Of a stretch of DNA of 40,558 bases, positions 13,278 through 21,850 are shown one piece after another. Every line of letters begins with the position of its first letter. Within the stretch, counting starts at the first letter, position 1. This DNA comes from Gammaproteobacteria bacterium (GTDB lineage Bacteria; Pseudomonadota; Gammaproteobacteria; DSM-16500), in contig JABDEN010000011.1 of the NCBI GenBank assembly GCA_013287025.1, forward strand, positions 1-40,558, read 5' to 3'. Both the position numbers and the translations under genes were made by a program. The notes below the pieces were generated by a model that ran no database searches, was not told where the DNA came from, and was given only the letters and a program-made list of their open reading frames with translations.

Positions 13278-16133
13278 ATGATGATGAATGGATTCGTCAG
13301 TAGAATTTTAATTTATGCGCTGGTCATTTTTGCGATTTTTGGTTTAACTTCGCCACTCTATGCTGCCAAACCACAAACGATTCCTGCGCTTCAACAATGG
13401 ACAGATGGAACGGGCAGTTTTACTTTCGGATCTACTAATCGAATTGTTTTAAATCAGACAGATGCCGCAACACTGACTACCACAGCGCAAGTTTTTCAAA
13501 GTGATATTGCTGCATTGAAAGGTTCTACTTTGCCTATTGTGAATGGTTCTTTATCAACTTTACAGGCGGGCGATATATTTCTTTCTCTAGGTGCGACGAA
13601 TTCTACCTTGGGAACGGAAGGGTATAACATGGTCATCACTGATAGAATTATTATCAGTGCTCCCGCAGACGCAGGTGCTTTTTATGCAACGCGAACCATA
13701 CTGCAATTATTAAAACAAAGTAACACGATAGCAGGCGGTACTGCTGTCGATTATCCTCGTTATCCCGTGCGCGCTTTACACGTAGATAATGGCAGATTAT
13801 TTGTGACTGTTGATTGGTTGGAAAACCACATTAAAGAACTTGCCTTTCTTAAGATGAATATTTTTCATTGGCATCTTGCAGAATGGAACAATTTCCGTTT
13901 TCAAAGTGATACCCATCCAGAAATTGTTGCTAAACAATATTATACCAAAGCACAAGTGGCACAAATGATGGCGCTTGCCGCTCAGTATCATGTCACGATC
14001 ATTCCCGAATTTGAAATGCCGGGTCATATGAATTGGTTATTGGATGTTCACCCCGAATTGGGAGTTGTCGATAATCAAGGAAATGTAAATTCCGATGATT
14101 TAGATTTAACAAATCCAGCTTCTTATACCTTCGTAAGCGATTTGTTGAATGAGTGGCTTCCTTTAATTCCCGGACCTTATTTTCATATGGGAAGTGATGA
14201 ATACATCACAAATTATGCGCCGTATCCTCAGTATACCACTTACGCCCAAGAAAATTTTGGGCCAAACGCGAATGCGCAAGATGTCTATTTACATTTTCTT
14301 AATTGGGTAGATGGGATTGTTAAGAGTTATGGCAAAAAAACCTGGGCCTGGGACGATAATAAAACAGGTGGGTCAGCCTTTACACTGAATAAAGATTTCA
14401 TGTTAGATTCTTGGACTTTTGCCGCGCAAACAGAATTAAGTGAAGGTTTTTTTCTGACTAATAGTGCGCAAGCTTCATTATATTATGTTTGGTATACCGA
14501 TTGGCAGCCGATGCAAACAGAGCTTTATCAGCAATGGGCACCCAATCAATGGTCCTATGGTAATGCAGGTCCAATAGCGCCTTATGCTTCTGGATTACTC
14601 GGCGCAAAAATGGAATTGTGGTTTGATAATAATCAGTGTGAAGAATATTCTATGGCATGGGGCATGCATTATGCCTTGCGCACGATGGCTCAGCAAACGT
14701 GGGCTTCTTCACAAATATTTACGCAATATACAGACTTTCAAACATTCTCTGATAACTTAGGACATGCACCGGGTACAACTTTCCCGACGACTTTACCTCC
14801 CATCGTCAATCCTAATGGACCTTATACCGCTGAATTAGGTAGTAGTATTGCTTTCAGCAGCGCAGGAACTTCTGCCCGAAATGGCACACTTGCAAAATAC
14901 AGTTGGAATTTTGGAGATGGCGGAACCAGCACGCAAGCGAATCCAACTTATACCTATACTAAAGCAGGTAATTTTACAGCAGAATTGATTGTCACTGACA
15001 GCAATGGGATGACTGCAGGGAATCAAGCGATAGTTTCTATCGTGACGGGAGTCGCAGTCAATATCAGCCCTTCCACTGCAAAGTTGCTTCCTAATGGAAC
15101 GCAAGCTTTTACGGCAACTGTTACTGGCAGTTCAAATGCCGGTGTTACATGGGCCGCTACCGGTGGTACGGTTTCTAGTGCTGGTTTATATACCGCGCCA
15201 GCTGGAACCGGCTCTTATACAGTGACTGCGACTTCGGTTGTAGATAATACGAAATCAGCTTCAGCGGCTATCACTGTTGCGACAGCACCACCTCCTGGTA
15301 GCAATTTAGCTTTGAATCAACCCACGACGGCAAGCAGTTCTTACAGTACTGCCTATGCTCCTTCGATGGCAACTGACAATGATCCTAACAATACACGTTG
15401 GTGCGCAAGTGGTGGAAACAATGGTGAATGGTTAGTGGTGGATCTTGGTGCCGCTTATACTTTGAATGGAACACAGGTCAAATGGGAAAGTAATGGCGTT
15501 TGGCAATATAAAGTAGAAGTTTCAACGGATAATGTTAATTGGAAACTGGTGGTTGATCGAACCGCAAATACTGCTGCAGCACAAATCTATAATGATGCTT
15601 TTTCTTCGTCTGGTCGGTATGTGCGTATCACTGCAACCACCAATCAACCGGGACATTGGGCATCCATTTATGATTTTGAGGTTTTTGGTAATTCCACTGT
15701 ACCACCTCCACCGCCTCCGCCACCACCACCAACCTCAGTTGATTTAGCATTAAATCAACCGACAACGGCAAGTAGCATCTATAGTTCGGCATATAGTGCG
15801 GCAATGGCGACTGACAATGATCCTGTCAATACTCGCTGGTGCGCAAGCAATGGTACGAATGGACAATGGTTAATCGTCGATTTAGGTGCGGTTCACAATC
15901 TCACGGGTACTTCCGTAAAATGGGAAAGTAATGGCGTTTGGCAATATAAAATTGAAGTCTCTAATGATCATTCCACATGGCTTCTCGCTATTGATCAAAC
16001 AGCCAATTCGACTGCAGCACAAACTTATAATGATACCTTCACTTCATCAGGAAGATATGTACGTATTACTGCAACAACCAATCAACCTGGACATTGGGCA
16101 TCTGTTTATGATTTTGAAGTGTATGGATCGTAA
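13278..16133 (+). CDS. Secreted GH20 beta-N-acetylhexosaminidase with PKD, Ig-like and two discoidin domains
   Basis: An N-terminal signal peptide (hydrophobic IYALVIFAIFGLTSPLYA, cleavage near AAK) starts a 951-residue protein. A GH20 N-terminal domain (about 40-155) leads into the catalytic barrel (about 160-490): YPVRALHVDNGR, MNIFHWHLAEWNNFR, IIPEFEMPGHM, and HMGSDEY with the catalytic Asp-Glu pair D307-E308. Next come a PKD domain (about 515-595, YSWNFGDGGTSTQANPTYTY), a BIG2-like Ig domain (about 598-668), then two F5/8-type-C/discoidin (CBM32) domains (about 675-805 and 820-951) separated by a run of 10 prolines. The discoidin domains are near copies (NQPTTASS, MATDNDP.NTRWCAS). GH20 enzymes release terminal GlcNAc/GalNAc from chitin fragments or glycans. 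Base composition is visibly richer in G+C than the neighbours, suggesting acquisition. Confidence 0.9.
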   Translation: MMMNGFVSRILIYALVIFAIFGLTSPLYAAKPQTIPALQQWTDGTGSFTFGSTNRIVLNQTDAATLTTTAQVFQSDIAALKGSTLPIVNGSLSTLQAGDIFLSLGATNSTLGTEGYNMVITDRIIISAPADAGAFYATRTILQLLKQSNTIAGGTAVDYPRYPVRALHVDNGRLFVTVDWLENHIKELAFLKMNIFHWHLAEWNNFRFQSDTHPEIVAKQYYTKAQVAQMMALAAQYHVTIIPEFEMPGHMNWLLDVHPELGVVDNQGNVNSDDLDLTNPASYTFVSDLLNEWLPLIPGPYFHMGSDEYITNYAPYPQYTTYAQENFGPNANAQDVYLHFLNWVDGIVKSYGKKTWAWDDNKTGGSAFTLNKDFMLDSWTFAAQTELSEGFFLTNSAQASLYYVWYTDWQPMQTELYQQWAPNQWSYGNAGPIAPYASGLLGAKMELWFDNNQCEEYSMAWGMHYALRTMAQQTWASSQIFTQYTDFQTFSDNLGHAPGTTFPTTLPPIVNPNGPYTAELGSSIAFSSAGTSARNGTLAKYSWNFGDGGTSTQANPTYTYTKAGNFTAELIVTDSNGMTAGNQAIVSIVTGVAVNISPSTAKLLPNGTQAFTATVTGSSNAGVTWAATGGTVSSAGLYTAPAGTGSYTVTATSVVDNTKSASAAITVATAPPPGSNLALNQPTTASSSYSTAYAPSMATDNDPNNTRWCASGGNNGEWLVVDLGAAYTLNGTQVKWESNGVWQYKVEVSTDNVNWKLVVDRTANTAAAQIYNDAFSSSGRYVRITATTNQPGHWASIYDFEVFGNSTVPPPPPPPPPPTSVDLALNQPTTASSIYSSAYSAAMATDNDPVNTRWCASNGTNGQWLIVDLGAVHNLTGTSVKWESNGVWQYKIEVSNDHSTWLLAIDQTANSTAAQTYNDTFTSSGRYVRITATTNQPGHWASVYDFEVYGS

Positions 16134-16136
16134 GAA

Positions 16137-16177
16137 TATTTCAAGTAGACTACTCGCGGCGTTTGCCGTGAGTGGTT
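16137..16177. repeat. Palindromic 3' element, copy 1
   Basis: TATTTCAAGT leads into a hairpin, ACTACTCGCGGC-gttt-GCCGTGAGTGGT (10 of 12 paired), starting 4 nt after the GH20 stop codon. A related element follows the next secreted-protein gene (17535-17575). Likely a terminator or a dispersed palindromic repeat; no U-tract follows. Confidence 0.65.
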
Positions 16178-16263
16178 CGTGTTTAACGAAGTCTTGACGG
16201 TATCTCCTTTGCAAACTCAAGCTTTAATGTTTACTTTCCAAGCTTCTATCTAGGAGAAAAGTT

Positions 16264-17523
16264 ATGTTTCAATGGAAAAAAAGAGCTTTTATTTCGGGTA
16301 TATTTGTACTAGCAAGCACACAGGCTTTAGCTGGACAACCGATTATGATTATTACCCCTAACATGACCTCTGTTGATTTGCCTAATTCAGGAACCGCTAC
16401 GGTAAGTTATACAGTAACTAATAATACACCGCAAAATCAGAAACAATTTAGCATTTTTGCTGATTCAAATATTAGTGATAAGGCGGCAAAAAAAGCCATC
16501 AGCGTACAAAACAATACTTGTACTGGCGTAGTCTCTCCACAACAAAGCTGTGGATTTGATATATTATTAACAAGTAATTCTAATTTAAAAAGTAATTTTG
16601 TATTATCACCTAAAGTATGTGCCTATAATAATTTGGTGTGTTCAGAGCCTGATGTACAAAACCGCGTACAAGTGAATCTCGTTAATGCCCCTCCTCCTGT
16701 ACCTTTAAAAGCATACGTATGTGATGGTTCGGATAATTTGGTGTTTGAATGCACAGTTTCGGCTGGCAGTCTTACCAATTGCGTATCTACTGGGTCAGAT
16801 TTTTCTGATCCAGGATATAGCGCAATTAATGCAGACAAGACACTTTTTTATGTGGTGCAACCATTTACAGATAATATAACAGTCTGTAGTTTTTCTTTGA
16901 CTGGCGATTTGAATTGTTCTGTTGTTACTGTTCCTGTTCCTATGTCAAACTTACTTTCTGGCGCTATTGCGGTTCATCCTTCCAATCAATTTATCTACGT
17001 AGCTGATACGCATAGCCCAAGTAACATTTATAAGTGCGACACAGATTTTAATGTATGTGAAGTCTCCTCCTTAACAATGGATAGGAACAGCGATCTCACC
17101 ATTGATCCCACCGGGACTTATATTTATATACCTCAATCCAATGGTTCGTTGAAAAATTGTAGTTTTCTGGGAAATGGGGATATTAATAATTCTTGCGTTT
17201 TTTCACCTGCACCTGGACCGAGTCAAACTCTTAAAATTGCTATCAATGATACTGAAACATTAGCTTATGTCGTAGGTCAGGGAACACAAGAGGTTTTTTT
17301 ATGTGAGCTAGCGATAGACGGAAGTCTCAGTACATGTAGTCCACAAGCTTCTGTGCCTGCACATATGTATACGGATATAGCGCTTACTCCCGATGGAACC
17401 TACGCTTACATATCGACAGACACTACTATAGTTCAAGGTTGCCCAATTTTACAAAATGGTACATTAGGCGTATGTGTTGAGAATTCATCTTTCTCAGAAT
17501 CTGGCGGTATTGTTTTTCGATAA
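16264..17523 (+). CDS. Secreted Cys-rich beta-propeller-like protein
   Basis: A signal peptide (KKRAFISGIFVLASTQALA, cleavage near AGQ) is followed by an Ig-like or choice-of-anchor type domain (about 25-140, PNMTSVDLPNSGTATVSYTVTNN). Then come about six repeats of 40-50 residues with a recurring pattern of aromatic strand, Cys, short turn, Gly-x-Leu, Cys (AYVCDGSDNLVFECTVSAGSLTNC; ITVCSFSLTGDLNC; LKNCSFLGNGDINNSC; VFLCELAIDGSLSTC; VQGCPILQNGTLGVC). Interspersed are ADKTLFYV, PSNQFIYVAD, PTGTYIYIP and PDGTYAYIS strands, as in YncE/lactonase-type propellers. Paired cysteines imply an exported, disulfide-bonded protein. Function unknown. AGGAG precedes the ATG. The 3' end overlaps the end of the convergent UGT gene by 91 bp. 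Confidence 0.75.
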   Translation: MFQWKKRAFISGIFVLASTQALAGQPIMIITPNMTSVDLPNSGTATVSYTVTNNTPQNQKQFSIFADSNISDKAAKKAISVQNNTCTGVVSPQQSCGFDILLTSNSNLKSNFVLSPKVCAYNNLVCSEPDVQNRVQVNLVNAPPPVPLKAYVCDGSDNLVFECTVSAGSLTNCVSTGSDFSDPGYSAINADKTLFYVVQPFTDNITVCSFSLTGDLNCSVVTVPVPMSNLLSGAIAVHPSNQFIYVADTHSPSNIYKCDTDFNVCEVSSLTMDRNSDLTIDPTGTYIYIPQSNGSLKNCSFLGNGDINNSCVFSPAPGPSQTLKIAINDTETLAYVVGQGTQEVFLCELAIDGSLSTCSPQASVPAHMYTDIALTPDGTYAYISTDTTIVQGCPILQNGTLGVCVENSSFSESGGIVFR

Positions 17524-19598
17524 GCAGAAGCGCTTATTTCAAGTGAACTACTCACAGTTTTAGCCGTGAGTAGTTGAGTTGATTGATTAAAAAATCCATG
17601 TGGATTTATTTGGGCTGATTTTTCTTGTAATTCCTTTTTAAATTGATCCCATATTTTATGATTTAATTTTTCGGGAGCAACATCAACTAAAGAGGGTGTC
17701 GGTCTTATCTTCGAAAACCAATGCATTTTAACTGGATCAACTTGTTTCAATAATCCATTATTAAGGACGTAAAATTTAATATGTTGTTGAACATTTCGAT
17801 CATGCCAATGTTGTTTGACCCATTGTAATTCTTTTACAGTTGCATCACTCAGTTTGTCATTAAACATGCCAATGACAAAATGAATGGTTTTGTTTTTCAA
17901 AGTTGCAAAAAATTCTAATCCACCTAAACAGATATTCCATAGAGTTTTAAGACGAAGGTCATCATTGTCATTTTCATGCTGATCAATTCGACCTAAGGGT
18001 TCCAAATATTTAGGATTTTTTGATAGAAATGCATGATATTCTTTTAATATTTTTTTATAAGCTTCCGACTGAGTTTCAGTGAGTTCTTTTGATAAAGTTG
18101 ATGGATATTTAATAACATCATGATATTGATCAACAATACGGGGTAACATATTTTGTTTTTCGGGATTGGGAAATAAAATTGAAAAAGGCCGTTTATCACC
18201 AATACGAAAATAATGCTGTTTCAAAGCAATTTCTGCTAATTTCCGCCGATCCTGCGAACAGCCATAAAGCAAATCACCTTCTTGCCAATTCAATATTTTC
18301 CAATTTTGTAATGCTTTAATCAGTTGTATAGAAGAAGTAGGTTGAATATTTTTAATTTTCTTAATAGCTTTATTATATGTATCATTATGTAAAATGGTTT
18401 CAATGGCTGCGACAAAATTCTTTTCTGTAAAACTAGGCCGTGAAAATAATTTTGATTGTGTGTTGATGACTAATTCACGATTTTTTTCTTCATGCAAAAA
18501 TGAAATACCAATCTTGGCATTAGAAATATATTCAGCACAAATATGTTGATCACCAAAAAAAGGAATTGCTATCATCGGGGTATTTGTATGAATCGCCTCA
18601 TTCATGCTGTTACCGCCTGCATGTGTAATAAATAAGTCACAATCCTGCAACAATTCTGATTGAGGTATGGACTCATAAATATGAAAATTTTTAGGTGTTA
18701 TATTCAAGACGTTCAATTCCTTGATAGGTCTACCCGTAGAAATAATAAATTCATAATCGGGATGGTTAGCATAATTTTTTAATAATATTTCAAAAATGTT
18801 ATTTACAAAATGTTTTACTGAATCTTCGTGATCCCACAAATTTTTTGTAACAACCGTGCCGAGCGAAAAATATATTATTTTTTTATTCTTCAGTTTTAAA
18901 TTCTTGATTTTTTTCAAAATCGAATGTTCATTCATATCATTATTCATCTCAGGACGCATAAACACGTAATTTTCCGTATTTTTTCTTTCTTCCTGATATT
19001 TTTTTTCATTCATTAATCCTGGCCATGTCCAGATGATATTGTTAAAATCAGAAGGGATAAAAAAACCATCAGAAACCATTTCCAGATGATTGATTAAATC
19101 GATATGATATTTTTTTTCTAATAATTCAAAATATTCTTTATTTTGTTCCAAGCTTTGTTGAAACAAAATATTATGTTTATTAAAATTGCCAAGAATGGCG
19201 GGTACCGAACAAATGACTGGAATGTGTAGCTGTTTTCCAGCGATAAAGCCTTCCGGAGAAAAAAAATCATAAATAATATAATCACTCCCTTTAGCATTTT
19301 CTATTACAGAATCTGTTAACTTGATCGCACGTGGAAATGTGAAATCCATCGGCGCACTACTTTGAATATCTTTTTCATCATTCAAGATGATAATTTTAAT
19401 CCCACAACTTTTTAGTTTTTCTATTTCAGTTTGTGTCAGATTTACATTTTTCCAACCCGTAATGATCATGGTAATTTCAATGTCTGGATTTGTTTTTTTA
19501 ATTTCTTCCCCCCATTTTGCTAGAATCTTATAATGCCCATAAAACGGCACAGTAACCATTGTTAATTTAAGCTTTTGTTTTATAGTTGATGCAAACAT
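17433..19598 (-). CDS. UGT-type glycosyltransferase (GT1) with unusual C-terminal extension
   Basis: Residues 1-about 430 are a GT-B glycosyltransferase like eukaryotic UDP-glucuronosyl/glucosyltransferases and bacterial macrolide transferases: N-terminal MVTVPFYGHYKILAKWGEEI, then KKIIYFSLGTVV, and the donor-site signature THAGGNSMNEAIHTNTPMIAIPFFGDQ (H326). It transfers a sugar from a nucleotide-sugar to a small acceptor (family knowledge). About 435-670 is a further domain not found in ordinary UGTs (WNICLGGLEFFATLKNKTIHFVIG; ELQWVKQHWHDRNVQQHIKFYVLN). The last roughly 50 residues run through the palindromic element and into the antisense of the propeller gene, which suggests loss of an earlier stop codon. 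CGGAG precedes the ATG. It lies 20 nt after the P450 stop, so the two form an operon. Confidence 0.85.
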   Translation of the reverse strand: MFASTIKQKLKLTMVTVPFYGHYKILAKWGEEIKKTNPDIEITMIITGWKNVNLTQTEIEKLKSCGIKIIILNDEKDIQSSAPMDFTFPRAIKLTDSVIENAKGSDYIIYDFFSPEGFIAGKQLHIPVICSVPAILGNFNKHNILFQQSLEQNKEYFELLEKKYHIDLINHLEMVSDGFFIPSDFNNIIWTWPGLMNEKKYQEERKNTENYVFMRPEMNNDMNEHSILKKIKNLKLKNKKIIYFSLGTVVTKNLWDHEDSVKHFVNNIFEILLKNYANHPDYEFIISTGRPIKELNVLNITPKNFHIYESIPQSELLQDCDLFITHAGGNSMNEAIHTNTPMIAIPFFGDQHICAEYISNAKIGISFLHEEKNRELVINTQSKLFSRPSFTEKNFVAAIETILHNDTYNKAIKKIKNIQPTSSIQLIKALQNWKILNWQEGDLLYGCSQDRRKLAEIALKQHYFRIGDKRPFSILFPNPEKQNMLPRIVDQYHDVIKYPSTLSKELTETQSEAYKKILKEYHAFLSKNPKYLEPLGRIDQHENDNDDLRLKTLWNICLGGLEFFATLKNKTIHFVIGMFNDKLSDATVKELQWVKQHWHDRNVQQHIKFYVLNNGLLKQVDPVKMHWFSKIRPTPSLVDVAPEKLNHKIWDQFKKELQEKSAQINPHGFFNQSTQLLTAKTVSSSLEISASAYRKTIPPDSEKDEFSTHTPNVPFCKIGQP
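17535..17575. repeat. Palindromic 3' element, copy 2
   Basis: TATTTCAAGT, then a perfect 10-bp hairpin AACTACTCAC / GTGAGTAGTT (17546-17555 and 17566-17575), starting 12 nt after the propeller-gene stop codon. It shares its leader and stem sequence with the copy at 16137. On the other strand it is translated as part of the UGT tail. Confidence 0.65.
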
Positions 19599-19618
19599 AA
19601 ATTTCTCCGAAGAATGTT

Positions 19619-20995
19619 TTAATGATGAATAGATGTGTTGTCACAATGTTTTGATGCAACAGATGAATCAGAACATTCCAGTCGAGTAAGATAATAATCT
19701 TGCGTCCAGCGTGAGCTCGTGGCATCGATAGGAATGATTTCAATATCTTTATCAAGTTCGATATCGTATTTAACAAGTTCTGATAAAGCTGTTTTGAAAA
19801 CAATCTCATTAAAATTAGCAGCTGCTGGACAAGAACGCTGTCCTAGAGAAAAAGGCATAAAATACTTATCTGCTTCTTTTTTTAAGAAACGCTCTGGCGT
19901 AAATTTTTCTGGTTGATCCCAGTATTTTGGATCATGATGAATGCGACGAATAGGTGCGAATAATAATGCACGATTTGACATTTGATATGTTTTATGATGA
20001 CCTTTATTATCCGTAATATTCATATTGATAGGTTTAGATATCTGTCGTATGATGACTGCTGTCGGCGAAATATAGCGTAAACTTTCTTTATAAATACAAT
20101 GCAAATAAGGTAAGGCACGTAGCGTAGTAAGATTATATTCTTTAACTTCTTGCAATTCTAAACGAAGTTTGTTTAAAATCTCTGGATTTTTGCTAACATA
20201 AATCCATGCTGCCATTATTAATGTTGATAAATTTGCTTCAACTAATAAATTGGAAACACTGCGGGTTTTTTGTAATTTATCTAAGGTATCTTTTCCCTCG
20301 GTTATTTTGGCTTTTTCATTGCTGTAATTATCTCCGTGTAAAATATTTTCAGAGAACTTTGCCAGTAGTTTATTGTTCAGCTTACTCATTTCTTTAACAA
20401 AATGAGCAAACTTCTCTGTGTTTGGATTTTCTTCAGACAATGCGCATCCCGCCTGACGAATGACTTCTGCATCTTCAAATGAAATCTCAGGAATCCCTAG
20501 CACACAATTACCGATAACATTAGCAGTAAAATAGCTAATATTCGTTTGTAAAGAATATTCCAACTTCCAATTTTCTAAGACTTTTTTTATTAAAATGCGA
20601 CTTTGGTTAAATGTATTCTCAATGGCATGTATATCAGATAAAAACGGTTTAATTCTTTTCCTATTTTCTATCGCTTTTTCACCTTGCATATTGATAATAT
20701 TTTCTGTGCCAGCCATTTTTTCTATCATTACGAGAGGCTTCCGTGCTAATAAATCAGGATGGGGGCCATTGCCTTGTTTAGTCACCTCCATTATGTTTTT
20801 TTTATCCCCCGCCACAACCACTAGCGAATTTTCAAATGGAAACAGGCCAACATTTTGAGATAGACCTTCTGCTGTAGCCTTTTCGTATAGTTCATTTAAT
20901 GCAAAATGCTCATTTCCTTCATAATAACGTTTCCATTCATCCGTAATCATTTTCGGTGTTAAAGTAAATAAAGCACTTTGTATTCTACTAATCAT
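19619..20995 (-). CDS. Cytochrome P450
   Basis: A 458-residue heme monooxygenase, the usual length for the family. The K-helix ExxR is KESLRYI (E304, R307). The meander gives DPKYWDQPEKFTPERF. The heme loop is PFSLGQRSCPAA, with the cysteine ligand at C389. The I-helix region (VEANLSTLIMAAWIY) lacks the usual acid before Thr of AGxDTT, so oxygen activation may be unusual. There is no clear N-terminal membrane anchor. P450s insert an oxygen atom into lipophilic substrates using electrons from a reductase; no reductase or ferredoxin is encoded nearby. A strong GGAGG lies 8 nt before the ATG. It is co-directional with the UGT downstream, which could glycosylate the hydroxyl it creates, and is divergent from the PAS-LuxR gene. 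Confidence 0.92.
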   Translation of the reverse strand: MISRIQSALFTLTPKMITDEWKRYYEGNEHFALNELYEKATAEGLSQNVGLFPFENSLVVVAGDKKNIMEVTKQGNGPHPDLLARKPLVMIEKMAGTENIINMQGEKAIENRKRIKPFLSDIHAIENTFNQSRILIKKVLENWKLEYSLQTNISYFTANVIGNCVLGIPEISFEDAEVIRQAGCALSEENPNTEKFAHFVKEMSKLNNKLLAKFSENILHGDNYSNEKAKITEGKDTLDKLQKTRSVSNLLVEANLSTLIMAAWIYVSKNPEILNKLRLELQEVKEYNLTTLRALPYLHCIYKESLRYISPTAVIIRQISKPINMNITDNKGHHKTYQMSNRALLFAPIRRIHHDPKYWDQPEKFTPERFLKKEADKYFMPFSLGQRSCPAAANFNEIVFKTALSELVKYDIELDKDIEIIPIDATSSRWTQDYYLTRLECSDSSVASKHCDNTSIHH

Positions 20996-21046
20996 TTTTT
21001 TTCCTCCAATTGATGACTTATCTTAAGAGTAAAATTAAATGATGTG

Positions 21047-21067
21047 TCCCCGTAGTAGCTACGGGGA
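21047..21067. promoter_or_regulatory. Perfect inverted repeat, candidate operator
   Basis: TCCCCGTAG-tag-CTACGGGGA: two 9-bp arms, exact, with a 3-bp spacer. It is strikingly GC-rich within an AT-rich 126-bp divergent gap between the P450 and the PAS-LuxR gene, and it overlaps where the -35 of the LuxR promoter would lie. Dyads of this size are typical sites for dimeric LuxR-type regulators. An RNA hairpin is the alternative. Confidence 0.5.
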
Positions 21068-21076
21068 TCAGCTTCA

Positions 21077-21085
21077 TGCTATATT
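21077..21085 (+). promoter_or_regulatory. Extended -10 of the PAS-LuxR gene
   Basis: TGCTATATT fits the TGn-TATAnT extended -10, 37 nt before the ATG at 21122 and 10 nt after the inverted repeat. Confidence 0.4.
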
Positions 21086-21121
21086 TTTAAGGATTTATAT
21101 TATCCATATGAAGAAGAAGTT

Positions 21122-21850
21122 ATGGGACCAAAATTAACTAAAATAAATCCAGAAGCATTGCTTATACGCCATCATGATGGCATCAAATTTATATCGTCCT
21201 ACAATGATTACAAATCACCCAATAAACAGACAGTTGAATCTTTATCACATTTACCTTTCAGCTTCTATTTGTTAGACGGTCACGGACGTACAAATAGCAT
21301 TAATAAAGAAGGTGCCATCATTTGCGGTTTTAATTCCGCTGAAGAATCGATTGGAAAATCAATTGTAGACGTAGGTACAAAGGAAAGCGCCGAAAAGTTG
21401 ATTGAAAACTGCCATTCAGTAATCACAAACAAATCTTCTAAAATATTTGAAGAAATACATATACGAAAAGATGGCTATCAACATCAATTTCTTTCAATAA
21501 AATATCCCTGGTATAATGAAAAAGATGAAATAATTGGAATTTGTGGTTTTTCTATTGCGCTCGGCAGACATTCATTGGCAGAGTCACTCACCATACTGAC
21601 AGAAATAGGTATTTTCAATCATCCCACCAACTATCAACAATCAACTTTCATTTTAAATAACACCATGATGAATAAACTGACAAAAAGAGAAATGGATTGT
21701 TTGCATTATACGGTAAGAGGATTCAGTGCTAAACGAATTGCTCGTGTATTAAATATTTCTTTTCGAACCGTTGAAGAATATATAGCAAACATACGTTTTA
21801 AATTCGGTGCTTCCTCAAAAGCTGAGTTAATTGATATGGTATTAGAATGA
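21122..21850 (+). CDS. PAS-LuxR family transcription regulator
   Basis: A 242-residue protein. The N-terminal PAS-like sensor domain (about 45-150) includes FYLLDGHGRTNSINKEG, GKSIVDVG, IRKDGYQHQFLSIKYPWYNEKDEIIGICGFS. The C-terminal LuxR/GerE helix-turn-helix (about 178-240) reads LTKREMDCLHYTVRGFSAKRIARVLNISFRTVEEYIANIRFKFG. There is no phosphoacceptor receiver domain and no autoinducer-domain signature, so the ligand is probably sensed by the PAS fold (inference). AAGAAG precedes the ATG. Its stop overlaps the next start as ATGA, so it is translationally coupled to the kinase-like gene. It is divergent from the P450-UGT operon, an arrangement typical of a local regulator. Confidence 0.85.
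   Translation: MGPKLTKINPEALLIRHHDGIKFISSYNDYKSPNKQTVESLSHLPFSFYLLDGHGRTNSINKEGAIICGFNSAEESIGKSIVDVGTKESAEKLIENCHSVITNKSSKIFEEIHIRKDGYQHQFLSIKYPWYNEKDEIIGICGFSIALGRHSLAESLTILTEIGIFNHPTNYQQSTFILNNTMMNKLTKREMDCLHYTVRGFSAKRIARVLNISFRTVEEYIANIRFKFGASSKAELIDMVLE

Noticed and set aside
15532..16197. Two forward frames overlapping the discoidin domains
   Set aside because: They are +1 or +2 shadows of the duplicated domains; their similarity to each other comes from that duplication.
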